From: JAZSNA01 sp045536135
Lineage (GTDB): Bacteria; Pseudomonadota; Alphaproteobacteria; CAAHEQ01; UBA3637
NCBI GenBank assembly: GCA_045536135.1
Contig: JAZSNA010000009.1
Location: 1 to 14,224, forward strand
Reading direction: 5' to 3'
Length of the DNA: 14,224 nucleotides
In this document: positions 1-7,683 of the stretch, in pieces
How positions within the stretch are numbered: position 1 is the first letter of the stretch
Layout: each line of letters starts with the position of its first letter
The notes under the pieces: generated by a model
What the model was told of the DNA's origin: nothing
What the model saw: the letters and a program-made list of their open reading frames with translations, nothing else
Database searches by the model: none
Translations under genes and position numbers: made by a program

Positions 1-340
1 AAGCGGTTTTATTGGAAAGCAAGGTTTCACAAACTTCCGGTGTAATACCGTCCACAGCGATATAAAAACCTTCTGATTCTGTATTCCCTAATCGGGCATA
101 GCTGATGTCAAATTCCGTTTTAACACCCAAAGTGGATACATCAGCTTCAACATCCGCCAAGGTCCCATATTCCCGAGTGGCGATTTCATTCATTGCCAAG
201 TTCACATCATATAAAATATTATTTGTCCGATTCTTGTTCATGGCGATTTTATATCCTGTTAATGCCGTCACCGACAAAACACCGATAATCGCCAGTGTTC
301 CAAGCATTTCAACCATACTCCGACCGCTTTGTTTTTTCAT
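1..340 (-). CDS. Type IV pilin / type II secretion pseudopilin-like protein (3' end outside window)
   Basis: The frame starts at ATG 340 and stays open to the window edge, giving 113 residues without the C-terminus. The N-terminus is a class III (prepilin-type) signal: a short basic leader MKKQSG, then R at +1, S, M, V and the key Glu at +5 (E11), followed by a hydrophobic helix to about residue 30 (SMVEMLGTLAIIGVLSVTAL). A prepilin peptidase would cut after G6. The remainder (residues 31-113) looks like a soluble head domain and contains one Cys. A strong AGGAGG site lies at 344-349, four bases before the start, which fixes the start. It is a separate unit downstream of the long operon, behind an AT-rich spacer with its own candidate promoter. 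Family knowledge suggests a pilus or secretion filament subunit anchored in the inner membrane before assembly; which filament it belongs to cannot be told here. The Arg at +1, where Phe or Met is usual, is odd. Confidence 0.8.
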   Translation of the reverse strand, partial: MKKQSGRSMVEMLGTLAIIGVLSVTALTGYKIAMNKNRTNNILYDVNLAMNEIATREYGTLADVEADVSTLGVKTEFDISYARLGNTESEGFYIAVDGITPEVCETLLSNKTA

Positions 341-343
341 TTT

Positions 344-349
344 TCCTCC
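344..349 (-). promoter_or_regulatory. Strong Shine-Dalgarno site of the pilin-like gene
   Basis: AGGAGG on the minus strand, followed by AAA and A before the ATG at 340. It is the most canonical ribosome binding site in the window and suggests a highly translated product. Confidence 0.8.
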
Positions 350-382
350 TTTATTTTTCGGTTAATTTTAATATATAAAAAC

Positions 383-388
383 AGTATA
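383..388 (-). promoter_or_regulatory. Candidate -10 box for the pilin-like gene
   Basis: TATACT on the minus strand, about 43 nt before the pilin start, would place the transcript start near 376. There is no good -35 at 16-18 bp; TTGAAT lies 24 bp upstream, which is too far. The would-be spacer is occupied by the palindrome at 388-409, so this promoter could depend on an activator or be controlled through the palindrome. This rests on pattern only. Confidence 0.35.
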
Positions 389-409
389 AAAAAAACCTTG
401 GTTTTTTTT
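388..409. repeat. Palindromic A8-CCTTGG-T8 element, left copy
   Basis: Eight A, CCTTGG, eight T on the plus strand. The outer ten bases on each side are perfectly complementary, leaving only TT in the centre. Positions 388-407 are identical to the reverse complement of 495-514. It directly abuts the candidate -10 of the pilin-like gene, so it is more likely a regulatory or upstream element for that gene than its terminator. Confidence 0.7.
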
Positions 410-494
410 GAAATTCAAAAAGGCAAAAAATGAAAAAACAACGCTTTTAAAATAAAAGAAAAAAAATATTTAAATCGTAAAAAAAAATGCTTGC

Positions 495-514
495 AAAAAA
501 CCAAGGTTTTTTTT
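495..514. repeat. Palindromic A6-CCAAGG-T8 element, right copy (inverted)
   Basis: Six A, CCAAGG, eight T on the plus strand; the exact reverse complement of 388-407. It lies 39 bp past the stop of the fzlA-like gene. The pair could form either two local hairpins or one long stem closing an 85-nt loop. Confidence 0.7.
495..514 (-). terminator. Candidate terminator of the rpsB-to-fzlA operon
   Basis: Read on the minus strand, this palindrome (A8, CCTTGG, T6) comes 39 nt after the last stop of the operon and is followed within a few bases by a run of nine T. That is the position expected of a factor-independent terminator. The stem has only two G-C pairs and a very tight loop, so it would be weak. 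Its position supports the call more than its stability does. Confidence 0.4.
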
Positions 515-553
515 GGTATTTTTTCAATGTATAATCTTAACCTTTTTTTACCT

Positions 554-1231
554 TTAAAAATCCAAATCAATATAATGTTCCGGTGGAATAATACCGGCCA
601 CACGATCTTTGAGCAAGTAGGAAAAAGACGGACGAGATTTTATCGGTGCATACCAATTCTTAACATCCGGATATTGTTCCCATTCAATTTCACCCAAATA
701 ATCTAAAACGGATAAAAACGAAGCCAATGCCAAATCGGCAACAGAAAAACGATCTCCTGCCAAATAATGACGACGATTAATCAACCATGTTGCGTAATCC
801 AAATGTCTTTTTAAATTTTTACGTCCGATACGCAATAACTTTGCATCCGGTTCGTTTTGATGAAATCCGACAATTTTACCGCTGATCAAAGTCATCTCTA
901 TTTCACGATTCATTATATCAAAAATCCAAGACAATATCCGCCGGACTTCCGCCCGAAAAATCGGGTCTTGTCCAAATAAATCCAATCCGGACGAATGCCC
1001 TTCATTTAAGTAATTTAAAATACTGTCATATCCGCTTAAAATCTTTTCAGACGGCGTTATAATAATCGGCACATATCCCAATGGATTTAATTTCAAAAAT
1101 TCCATTCGACGATCCAATGGATTTTCAAAAATCAAATTATGTTCAATTTGTTTTTCATATAAAGCCAAACGAACAACTCGACATCTGGGGCATAAAGGAT
1201 ATTGGTATAATCTGTATATAGACCGTATCAT
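554..1231 (-). CDS. fzlA: FzlA-like glutathione S-transferase-fold protein
   Basis: 225 residues. An N-terminal thioredoxin-fold half (about 4-80, with a VP-I cis-Pro stretch) is followed by an all-helical GST C-terminal half with the N-cap signature LAGDRFSVADLALASFL. The tail RPSF-LL-DRV-G-PPEHY-DLDF is what I recall of alphaproteobacterial FzlA, the GST-like protein that binds FtsZ and promotes constriction in Caulobacter; FzlA is not known for GST catalysis. It has CPRC (Cys14, Cys17) where GSTs carry their catalytic residue. I chose ATG 1231 because it overlaps the lpxB stop as ATGA and has GGGAG eight bases upstream; an in-frame TTG at 1246 is less likely. It is the last gene of the operon, translationally coupled to lpxB, which would tie lipid A synthesis to division. 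The GST fold is secure; the FzlA assignment rests on remembered motifs. Confidence 0.78.
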   Translation of the reverse strand: MIRSIYRLYQYPLCPRCRVVRLALYEKQIEHNLIFENPLDRRMEFLKLNPLGYVPIIITPSEKILSGYDSILNYLNEGHSSGLDLFGQDPIFRAEVRRILSWIFDIMNREIEMTLISGKIVGFHQNEPDAKLLRIGRKNLKRHLDYATWLINRRHYLAGDRFSVADLALASFLSVLDYLGEIEWEQYPDVKNWYAPIKSRPSFSYLLKDRVAGIIPPEHYIDLDF

Positions 1232-2352
1232 TTGATTAACTCCCAAATAATCTGACGCACTTTTTCCGATGGTTTTACGCCCAAAGAATTTAAAATTTGA
1301 CCGGCCTCGTCAACTTGTTTTTGCCCCCGTTTGCCTTGAAGGGATGAAATATGACGCATAATGTTTTCCACATTACAATCTTGTTGTAAAAGTTCCGGTA
1401 TAATTTTTTTATCCGCCAACGTATTAATCAAATTCACATATTTTATTTTAAGTAATTTTCGAGCCAAATATCCCGTCAACGCATTCATTTTATAAATAAT
1501 CATGTGGGGAAGACGAGCCATTGCCAATTCCAATGAAACCGTCCCCGATGCAGAAATCGCAAATTTGGATGCATTAAAGGCATTATATCTGTTTATCTGT
1601 CCCTGAACAACGATTGTCTGGACATCCCATTTTTTTATTGCCTGTTGAACTTCCCGAGCAACCGTATCAACCGTTGGCATAACAATATAAAGGTTTTTGT
1701 ATTTTTTATTTAATCGATCAGCAACCTCTTTTAAGATAGGCAACAAATAACGAACTTCGGAATGTCGGGATCCCGGCAACATTGTAATAACAGTCGCGTT
1801 TTTCGGAATTTTATTTTCTTTTAAAAATTTATCCCCATCCCCTTTATCTGCCCCACTTTCAATGACCGAATGTCCGACATAGCTTGTTTTCATTCCAAAT
1901 GGCGTAAACAATTTTTCTTCAAATGGCAATAAGCACATTAAATAATCAATATATTGATGGATGGTTTTAGCTCTTTTTTTCTTCCATGCCCAAACCTGCG
2001 GTGCGACATAATGAATATGCGGTTTTTTAAAGCCTCTTTTTTTAAGACCTTGATGTATCGCTTTTGAAAAGCTGAAACTGTCCACCGTAATCACAATATC
2101 CGGATTAACTTTTTCAATATCATTTAAGGTTTGACGAATCCGTTTTAATATCAAAGGAATTCGAGGTAAAACCTCAAAAAAACCCATAACAGAAATTTCT
2201 GAAATATCAAACAGAGATTTTAAACCGGCAACTTTCATCGTTTCCCCACCAACACCCGAAAAACGAACATCATCACCCTTCATCGCATACATTAAACGCG
2301 ATGCCAATAAATCTCCGGACGGCTCACCCGCAATAATATATATCTTTTTCAT
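1228..2352 (-). CDS. lpxB: Lipid-A-disaccharide synthase
   Basis: 374 residues, the usual LpxB length (GT19 family). It condenses UDP-2,3-diacylglucosamine with lipid X to give the tetraacyl disaccharide 1-phosphate of lipid A at the inner face of the cytoplasmic membrane. Visible motifs are GEPSGD at 9-14, the VTVDSFSF segment with Asp91 at the position of the essential Asp, APQVWAW at 117-123, LPGSRHSEV near 192-200 and an SGTVSLELA nucleotide-sugar binding segment further on. The start overlaps the lpxI stop as ATGA (2349-2352) and its own stop overlaps the fzlA start in the same way, so three genes are translationally chained. It uses the product of the neighbouring lpxI gene directly. 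Confidence 0.96.
   Translation of the reverse strand: MKKIYIIAGEPSGDLLASRLMYAMKGDDVRFSGVGGETMKVAGLKSLFDISEISVMGFFEVLPRIPLILKRIRQTLNDIEKVNPDIVITVDSFSFSKAIHQGLKKRGFKKPHIHYVAPQVWAWKKKRAKTIHQYIDYLMCLLPFEEKLFTPFGMKTSYVGHSVIESGADKGDGDKFLKENKIPKNATVITMLPGSRHSEVRYLLPILKEVADRLNKKYKNLYIVMPTVDTVAREVQQAIKKWDVQTIVVQGQINRYNAFNASKFAISASGTVSLELAMARLPHMIIYKMNALTGYLARKLLKIKYVNLINTLADKKIIPELLQQDCNVENIMRHISSLQGKRGQKQVDEAGQILNSLGVKPSEKVRQIIWELIK
1240..1244 (-). promoter_or_regulatory. Ribosome binding site deciding the fzlA start
   Basis: GGGAG inside the lpxB 3' end, eight bases before ATG 1231. It overlaps the alternative TTG codon at 1246, which argues against that start. Confidence 0.6.
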
Positions 2353-3143
2353 ATTCCCACTATAAACATTTTTTTACGATTTGCCAAGTCTACTGATTCT
2401 TTTTCATCCACAAAAAAAGCACCGCCGGATTCAATAACAACACCCGCATATCCCTTTTCGGATAAAAGTTTTATCGTCTGTAATCCGATAGTCGGCAAAT
2501 CTGCCCGACGTTCTTGTTTGGGCTTTTTAACTTTGATTAAAATCGGTTTATCACCTTTCCGCTTGATTTGAGCACATCGGGTAATTAATGCATCCGTACC
2601 TTCAATGGCCTCCACGCCCAAAACCAATCCGTCTTGAATCACAACACTTTGTCCGACATCAGCATCCCCCAACAAATGAGCAATCCGAATACCAAATTCA
2701 ACCTCTTTGATATTGGCCTTTAATTTGGTATAAATCTTTTTTTGAACCAAAACATCATCCAATAATTCATCTGCACCGATAACCGAAAAACCTTCCTGTT
2801 CAATTTCTTTGATTACACTACGTAATAAACCATCATCACCCAATGATTTAAAGCCAATTTTTGAAAAGAATTTCAAACCACGAATATCCGGGCGAAGCTC
2901 GGTTATTGTCGGACGTTTAACCGCCCCAATTAAACAGATTGTATCGCATTCCTGTTTTTTAAAAAAATCAAATCCTTTTCCGACTGCCCCCAGACGGATA
3001 ACTTGATGCGGATACGCAGATAAATCCATATCCGTATGATTTTTTAAACCCAAAACAGCAAAAGGGATACCTTTCTTTTTACATGCACTTATCAATAATT
3101 GAGGCATTTTCCCTCGACCGGCAACAATTCCAATTTTTTTCAT
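2349..3143 (-). CDS. lpxI: UDP-2,3-diacylglucosamine pyrophosphatase LpxI
   Basis: 264 residues, the normal size of the LpxI (former DUF1009) family. LpxI hydrolyses UDP-2,3-diacylglucosamine to lipid X and UMP and replaces LpxH in alphaproteobacteria and some other groups. The N-terminus MKKIGIVAGRGKMPQLL is the family's small Rossmann-like start. The C-terminal domain carries the diagnostic DLPTIGLQTI at 215-224, with Asp215 matching the Asp reported as essential in Caulobacter LpxI, then GYAGVVIESGGAFFVD. It starts one base after the lpxA stop with GGAAGGA as ribosome binding site inside the lpxA end, and overlaps lpxB by ATGA. Its place between lpxA and lpxB is typical for the family. Confidence 0.94.
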   Translation of the reverse strand: MKKIGIVAGRGKMPQLLISACKKKGIPFAVLGLKNHTDMDLSAYPHQVIRLGAVGKGFDFFKKQECDTICLIGAVKRPTITELRPDIRGLKFFSKIGFKSLGDDGLLRSVIKEIEQEGFSVIGADELLDDVLVQKKIYTKLKANIKEVEFGIRIAHLLGDADVGQSVVIQDGLVLGVEAIEGTDALITRCAQIKRKGDKPILIKVKKPKQERRADLPTIGLQTIKLLSEKGYAGVVIESGGAFFVDEKESVDLANRKKMFIVGI

Positions 3144-3144
3144 A

Positions 3145-3945
3145 TTATCCTTCCGGTTGCAATATATTATTCTTTGACGGATTTTTCATAAATCGAACCA
3201 CATCTTGAATGAGCGGATTATTCGCATAATTCGGATTTTGTTCCACCAAATCAATGCGTTCTTTGAGGTTATGTTCTTTATTCAAAAATAATTCACTATA
3301 TGCCTTTTGCAGGTCGAAAATTAATTGACTGGGAATTTGAGCCCGACGCAACCCAATTAAGTTTAACCCACCCAATCCGACACGAGATCCGCCTACCACA
3401 ATTCCATAGGGAATTAAATCCTGTGCCACGCCACACATTCCACCGATAAATGATCCCTTGCCGATACGAGTAAATTGAGCAACAGCCGAACCGCCTCCGA
3501 TTGTGGCACGATCTTCCACAATCACATGACCAGCAAGCATAACATTATTGCTCATGACAATATCATTACCCAAAATACAATCATGGGCAACATGAGAACC
3601 CACCAACATTAAATTTCGTGATCCGACTATTGTTTTCTTTTGATCAACATCAGAACCAACGTGCAAGGTTGTATGTTCTCGAAATGTATTATCATCACCA
3701 ATTGTTAAGGTCGCATCCGGTGCATTAGAACGTTTATGCTGTGCAAATAAACCAGCGGAAGAATATGGATAAAAGGTGTTTCTTTCCCCGATTGTTGTAT
3801 AACCGTCCAAAACAACATGTGACATCAAACGGCATCCGTCCCCCAAAATAACATTTGGTCCAACCACACAAAATGGCCCGATTTCGACATCGTTTCCGAT
3901 TTGTGCGTGACTATCAACAACTGCTAATGGATGAATATTGGTCAT
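3145..3945 (-). CDS. lpxA: UDP-N-acetylglucosamine O-acyltransferase
   Basis: 266 residues, close to E. coli LpxA (262). It makes the first, reversible step of lipid A synthesis by moving a hydroxyacyl chain from acyl carrier protein to the 3-OH of UDP-GlcNAc. The N-terminal two thirds are imperfect hexapeptide repeats of a left-handed beta helix (for example [16 protein letters not shown]), and the rest is a helical C-terminal domain. The catalytic His lies in GSHVAHDCILGN (His121, matching E. coli His125). The QHKRSNAPDATL insert at about 69-80 is in the region where this family's active-site loops vary. It is 14 bp from fabZ, whose enzyme competes for the same hydroxyacyl-ACP pool, and one base from lpxI. 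Confidence 0.97.
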   Translation of the reverse strand: MTNIHPLAVVDSHAQIGNDVEIGPFCVVGPNVILGDGCRLMSHVVLDGYTTIGERNTFYPYSSAGLFAQHKRSNAPDATLTIGDDNTFREHTTLHVGSDVDQKKTIVGSRNLMLVGSHVAHDCILGNDIVMSNNVMLAGHVIVEDRATIGGGSAVAQFTRIGKGSFIGGMCGVAQDLIPYGIVVGGSRVGLGGLNLIGLRRAQIPSQLIFDLQKAYSELFLNKEHNLKERIDLVEQNPNYANNPLIQDVVRFMKNPSKNNILQPEG

Positions 3946-3959
3946 TTTACCCCCTTTTT

Positions 3960-4397
3960 TTATTGGTTAATAAGTGCGCTGAATATTGCCTGAGAAACTA
4001 AATTCCCATCAACATATCCCTTTCCTTCAAACTTATAAACATTTTTAACCTGATTCACTTTTTGAACATGAAATTCAATCCGATCCCCAGGAACAACCGG
4101 TTTTCTGAAACGAACTTTATCCACGGTTGCAAATAATACATCTGCCTTTTGATTTTCATCTTTCTTTATTTGAGACATAACAACCAAACCCGCCGTTTGA
4201 GCCATCGCTTCTATTTGTAAAACACCCGGCATGATGGGATTGTCCGGAAAATGCCCCTGAAAATAAGGTTCATTAAATGTAATATTTTTAATACCAATTC
4301 CCTTTTCACCGGGAACAACATCAACAACTTTATCCAACAACAAAAACGGATATCGATGTGGTAAAAGTTTAAGTATCTGTTTGATATCAAAATTCAT
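3960..4397 (-). CDS. fabZ: 3-hydroxyacyl-[acyl-carrier-protein] dehydratase FabZ
   Basis: 145 residues, a single hotdog-fold domain of normal length. It dehydrates 3-hydroxyacyl-ACP in fatty acid elongation. The motif LPHRYPFLLLD is at 12-22, and the active site GHFPDNPIMPGVLQIEAMAQ carries His49 and Glu63, the same numbering as the P. aeruginosa enzyme. One base separates the lpxD stop from this ATG; the ribosome binding site AAGGCGAG lies in the end of lpxD. Sitting between lpxD and lpxA, whose enzymes draw on hydroxyacyl-ACP, it lets the cell balance phospholipid against lipid A production. Confidence 0.97.
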   Translation of the reverse strand: MNFDIKQILKLLPHRYPFLLLDKVVDVVPGEKGIGIKNITFNEPYFQGHFPDNPIMPGVLQIEAMAQTAGLVVMSQIKKDENQKADVLFATVDKVRFRKPVVPGDRIEFHVQKVNQVKNVYKFEGKGYVDGNLVSQAIFSALINQ

Positions 4398-4398
4398 T

Positions 4399-5406
4399 TT
4401 ACTCGCCTTTTATAAATTTTTTCATTAAAACTTGGAGTCGCATAAAATCTTTACCGTTAATTGCCGGAGAACCCAATAAGGTTGACATCGGGTCCACATC
4501 ACGCATAACACCGGATTGGGCCCCGATTTGAGCACCGGAACCGATATTTAAGTGTCCGGCAAAACCAGATTGCCCGCCGGCAACAACAAAATCACCAAAA
4601 TGACAACTGCCGGCAACACCAACTTGGGATACCAAAACACAACACCGTCCCAAGTGAACATTATGAGCAACTTGAACTAAATTATCAATCCGACAACCGT
4701 CTCCGATAATTGTATCCCCCATTGCGCCACGATCAACTGTTGTATTGGCTCCGATTTCCACATCGTTTCCGATTAAAACACGACCTAATTGAGGAACTTT
4801 CATCGGCCCACGTTCCGGAGACATTGCAAATCCGAAACCGTCTTGTCCGATACGGGCACCGGGATAAATATAAACTTTATGCCCCATTTTTGTAAACAAA
4901 ACAGAGGCATTTTCACCAATGATACATCCATCACCCATTTCAACCCCATCACCGATGACCGCATTTGCCCGAAGATGACATTGGCGTCCGATTTTAACAT
5001 TCTTTCCAACAACAACACCGGCATCAATTTGGCAACCGGCCCCGATTTGTGCCGTTTCATCAATAACGGCCGATGAATGTATCTTTTCAACAACTTCATA
5101 CGGATAAAATAAGTCGGCAATAATCCCATAAGAGCGATGCGGATCGGCTGATAATAAAACCGAAGTTCCTTTAGGAACATAATCTTTTAAATTCGAATTC
5201 GTGATAATAGCCCCAGCCTTTGAATTGGATATATCTTCCTTTAATTTTCCCAAAAAAGCCCAAGATATTTCATTGCTTTCAGCTTCGGTTAACCCCTTAA
5301 CATCATAAACTTCTTTATCCTCACCAATTAATTGACATTCTGCTTTTTGAGCCAATTCCGATAACTTAAACGGACCTTTTTTTTGAAAAAATTGTAAATC
5401 TGCCAT
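4399..5406 (-). CDS. lpxD: UDP-3-O-acylglucosamine N-acyltransferase
   Basis: 335 residues (E. coli 341). It adds the second, amide-linked hydroxyacyl chain from acyl carrier protein in lipid A synthesis. An N-terminal uridine-binding domain occupies roughly 1-105 (with the [17 protein letters not shown] end). A hexapeptide-repeat beta helix follows from about 110, and a short C-terminal helix from about 320. The catalytic His is in [12 protein letters not shown] (His248, equivalent to E. coli His239); GQDGFGFA at 187-194 is also family-typical. The start has a full AAGGAG site eight bases upstream. The gene follows bamA by 24 bp with no skp/ompH in between, unlike enterobacteria. Confidence 0.97.
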   Translation of the reverse strand: MADLQFFQKKGPFKLSELAQKAECQLIGEDKEVYDVKGLTEAESNEISWAFLGKLKEDISNSKAGAIITNSNLKDYVPKGTSVLLSADPHRSYGIIADLFYPYEVVEKIHSSAVIDETAQIGAGCQIDAGVVVGKNVKIGRQCHLRANAVIGDGVEMGDGCIIGENASVLFTKMGHKVYIYPGARIGQDGFGFAMSPERGPMKVPQLGRVLIGNDVEIGANTTVDRGAMGDTIIGDGCRIDNLVQVAHNVHLGRCCVLVSQVGVAGSCHFGDFVVAGGQSGFAGHLNIGSGAQIGAQSGVMRDVDPMSTLLGSPAINGKDFMRLQVLMKKFIKGE

Positions 5407-5430
5407 TATTTATTACTCCTTATGTTATAT

Positions 5431-7683
5431 TTAAAAACTTGTTCCGAAATTCAAATTAAATACTTGATCTTTATCATAATCTTCTTTTACAATCGGATAG
5501 GCTAAATCAATACTGATGGGTCCCATCGGAGAACGCCATAAAACACCCGTTCCAATTGATACTCGTGGTTTAGACGAATAAAGTATCGGATCCGTTGGTT
5601 CTTCTTTGACATCATTCGGTTTACCCAAAATACCGGCATCGACAAACAACTTTCCGCTCACACCGAATTCATTGGGCAAGCCCAAGGGGAATGTTAATTC
5701 CGCACCGGCAGTGACACGCCAATCCCCACCCAATACATCATCTGTATTTTGAGTTCTGGCACCAATACCAGCTGTTTCAAAGCCCCTTAAACTTCTTCCA
5801 CCCAAATAGTACCGGTTATCAATTCGAATATCTTCGCCTAATCCAACAATGTATCCAGCTCCGCCTCGAACCGAGAAAATAATTTTATCAGTCAACGAAA
5901 AATATTGCCGAACATCCAAGTTAATTCGTGCGAACTTTTGATCGCCGCCAATTCCAGCCAGATCTAGACCGACAGATGAATAAAGCCCTTGAGTCGGAAT
6001 AATATTATTATCCAATGTATTATACGATAAAACAGAGCCAATCATGGATAAAACACTTGTTCCCTCTTGCTCTTTAATATAAATAGAACTACCTTCATCC
6101 ACATTTTCTATTTTATTTTGTTGAAGTGAATATTTGACGGTTTGTCGCAATGTTTCCGTATAATCCCAACCGCTACGCAAAGCCCCACCGACAGACCGTT
6201 CATCATAATCCACATAATCATCATAATCACTTTTTATCGCAAACAAATCAAAACCCGCCGAGATCGGTTTATCCATAAAATACGGATTGGTAAAACTTAA
6301 ATCAACCTGGTTTTCGTTATCGGAAGTTGAAGCCCGAACACCGACCATATTACCGCTTCCCAAAAAATTCTTTTCTTGAATATTGACTTCAAATAATAAT
6401 CCGTCATAAGTTGAATAACCGACACCGATATTAAAAGCACCTGTTGATTTTTCGACAACATCCATTAAAACATCAATCTTATCAGACTGGCCTAAAACCG
6501 GTTTTGTTTTTAAATCAACCTTTGAAAAATAATCCAAATTTTCAACACGATTTTTACTGCGTCTTAATTTGTCGGGATTAAACGGGTCTCCTTCAACCAA
6601 CCGCATTTGCCGCCGAATAACTTTATCCAAAGTCCGAACATTTCCCGTAATATCAATTTCATTGATGAATACCTTTTTTCCGGTTGATACATTAAAAACA
6701 ACATCAACCGTTTTATTTTTTTCATTTTGATTAAAAATCGGTTCGACATTGACAAACGCATATCCTTTTCGTCCCATCTCTTCCGTTAAAATATCAATAA
6801 CTTTATCGATATTTGAAGCGCTGTAAAATTGTCCTTTTTGAATAAAGATTTTTCCTTTTAAATAATCAGAATCAACATCTTTTATTGTTGTTTTTAAATC
6901 AATTTGACCGTATGAATATCGTTCACCTTCAAATAAATCAAATGTAATATCGGTATTTTTGCTTTTGGCATCTTGACTTATTTTAACATCATTAATTTTA
7001 AAATCAATGTATCCCCGATTTAAATAATAACGTCGCAATAATTCCTTGTCATACGTTAGACGATCCGGATCAAATGTATCCATTTGAGACAAAAAACGAT
7101 ACCATTTTTTTTCTTTGGTCATCATCGCTTCTTTCAAATCGGCTGAAGATTGAATTTTATTTCCTTTAAATGTAATTTTTTCAATATAATTTTTATTTCC
7201 TTCATCAATAATAAAAGTCAATTCCATTCGATGACCTTTTTTTTCTTTAACCTCTGTTTTGATTGAAGCAGATGTCAAGCCTTGACGTTGATAAATCTGT
7301 TCCAAACGTTCAACATCCCGATTGAGTAAGACCTTTGAATAGACATCCAAAACCTTACTTTGAATTTCACCAGACAAAATATCCGTTGATATTTTATCAT
7401 TTCCGACAAATTCTATCTTTCCGATAACCGGCCGTTCAACAACACTTACAATCACCTGATTATTATCTTTTTTAATTTGAATATCTTCAAATAAACCGGT
7501 TTTATATAAATCCTTTATTCCCGTGTTAATCATATTATCTGAAACATCGTCCCCAACCTTAAAAGGTAAATACATCAAGATCGTATCTTGTTCCAATCGT
7601 TGATTTCCTCTAACCTTAATTTTTGATATCGGAGACGCCGATACCGATACAGCAAATAAAAACAAAAATAACAAATATTTCAT
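5431..7683 (-). CDS. bamA: Outer membrane protein assembly factor BamA
   Basis: 750 residues from the chosen start, in the normal range for alphaproteobacterial BamA. It is the core of the BAM machine that folds beta-barrel proteins into the outer membrane. A signal peptide (MKYLLFLFLFAVSVSA, cut before SPISKI) is followed by about five POTRA domains to roughly residue 350 and then the 16-strand barrel. The conserved L6 motif is RSLRGFETAG with RGF at 633-635, and the protein ends in Phe, the usual barrel signal. I took ATG 7683 rather than the in-frame ATG at 7731, because only the former begins a signal peptide, has AAAGGA seven bases upstream, and overlaps the rseP stop as ATGA. It is coupled to rseP upstream and followed by lpxD, joining outer-membrane protein and lipid supply. 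Confidence 0.97.
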   Translation of the reverse strand: MKYLLFLFLFAVSVSASPISKIKVRGNQRLEQDTILMYLPFKVGDDVSDNMINTGIKDLYKTGLFEDIQIKKDNNQVIVSVVERPVIGKIEFVGNDKISTDILSGEIQSKVLDVYSKVLLNRDVERLEQIYQRQGLTSASIKTEVKEKKGHRMELTFIIDEGNKNYIEKITFKGNKIQSSADLKEAMMTKEKKWYRFLSQMDTFDPDRLTYDKELLRRYYLNRGYIDFKINDVKISQDAKSKNTDITFDLFEGERYSYGQIDLKTTIKDVDSDYLKGKIFIQKGQFYSASNIDKVIDILTEEMGRKGYAFVNVEPIFNQNEKNKTVDVVFNVSTGKKVFINEIDITGNVRTLDKVIRRQMRLVEGDPFNPDKLRRSKNRVENLDYFSKVDLKTKPVLGQSDKIDVLMDVVEKSTGAFNIGVGYSTYDGLLFEVNIQEKNFLGSGNMVGVRASTSDNENQVDLSFTNPYFMDKPISAGFDLFAIKSDYDDYVDYDERSVGGALRSGWDYTETLRQTVKYSLQQNKIENVDEGSSIYIKEQEGTSVLSMIGSVLSYNTLDNNIIPTQGLYSSVGLDLAGIGGDQKFARINLDVRQYFSLTDKIIFSVRGGAGYIVGLGEDIRIDNRYYLGGRSLRGFETAGIGARTQNTDDVLGGDWRVTAGAELTFPLGLPNEFGVSGKLFVDAGILGKPNDVKEEPTDPILYSSKPRVSIGTGVLWRSPMGPISIDLAYPIVKEDYDKDQVFNLNFGTSF

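Larger units (their letters stand above)
341..553. other. AT-rich spacer between fzlA-like and pilin-like genes
   Basis: A 213-bp non-coding stretch dominated by runs of A on the plus strand. It holds the two inverted copies of a palindromic 20-mer, a candidate -10 box and the pilin ribosome binding site. Many A-tracts of 5-9 bases recur at short intervals between 416 and 500, which could make the DNA intrinsically curved. Short open frames across it are low-complexity Phe/Lys strings and are not credible genes. Confidence 0.7.

Noticed and set aside
105..365. Plus-strand frame of 86 codons at the left edge
   Set aside because: It is antisense to the prepilin-like gene, has no binding site and its hydrophobic composition is the mirror of the pilin N-terminus.
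415..603. Minus-strand frame of 62 codons between the fzlA-like and pilin-like genes
   Set aside because: It is a low-complexity Phe/Lys string produced by A/T runs, starts inside the fzlA-like gene in another frame and has no homologous look.
4710..5180. Several frames of 61-126 codons within lpxD on both strands
   Set aside because: They are shadows of the lpxD hexapeptide-repeat coding sequence; the LpxD frame has all family motifs and its own ribosome binding site.
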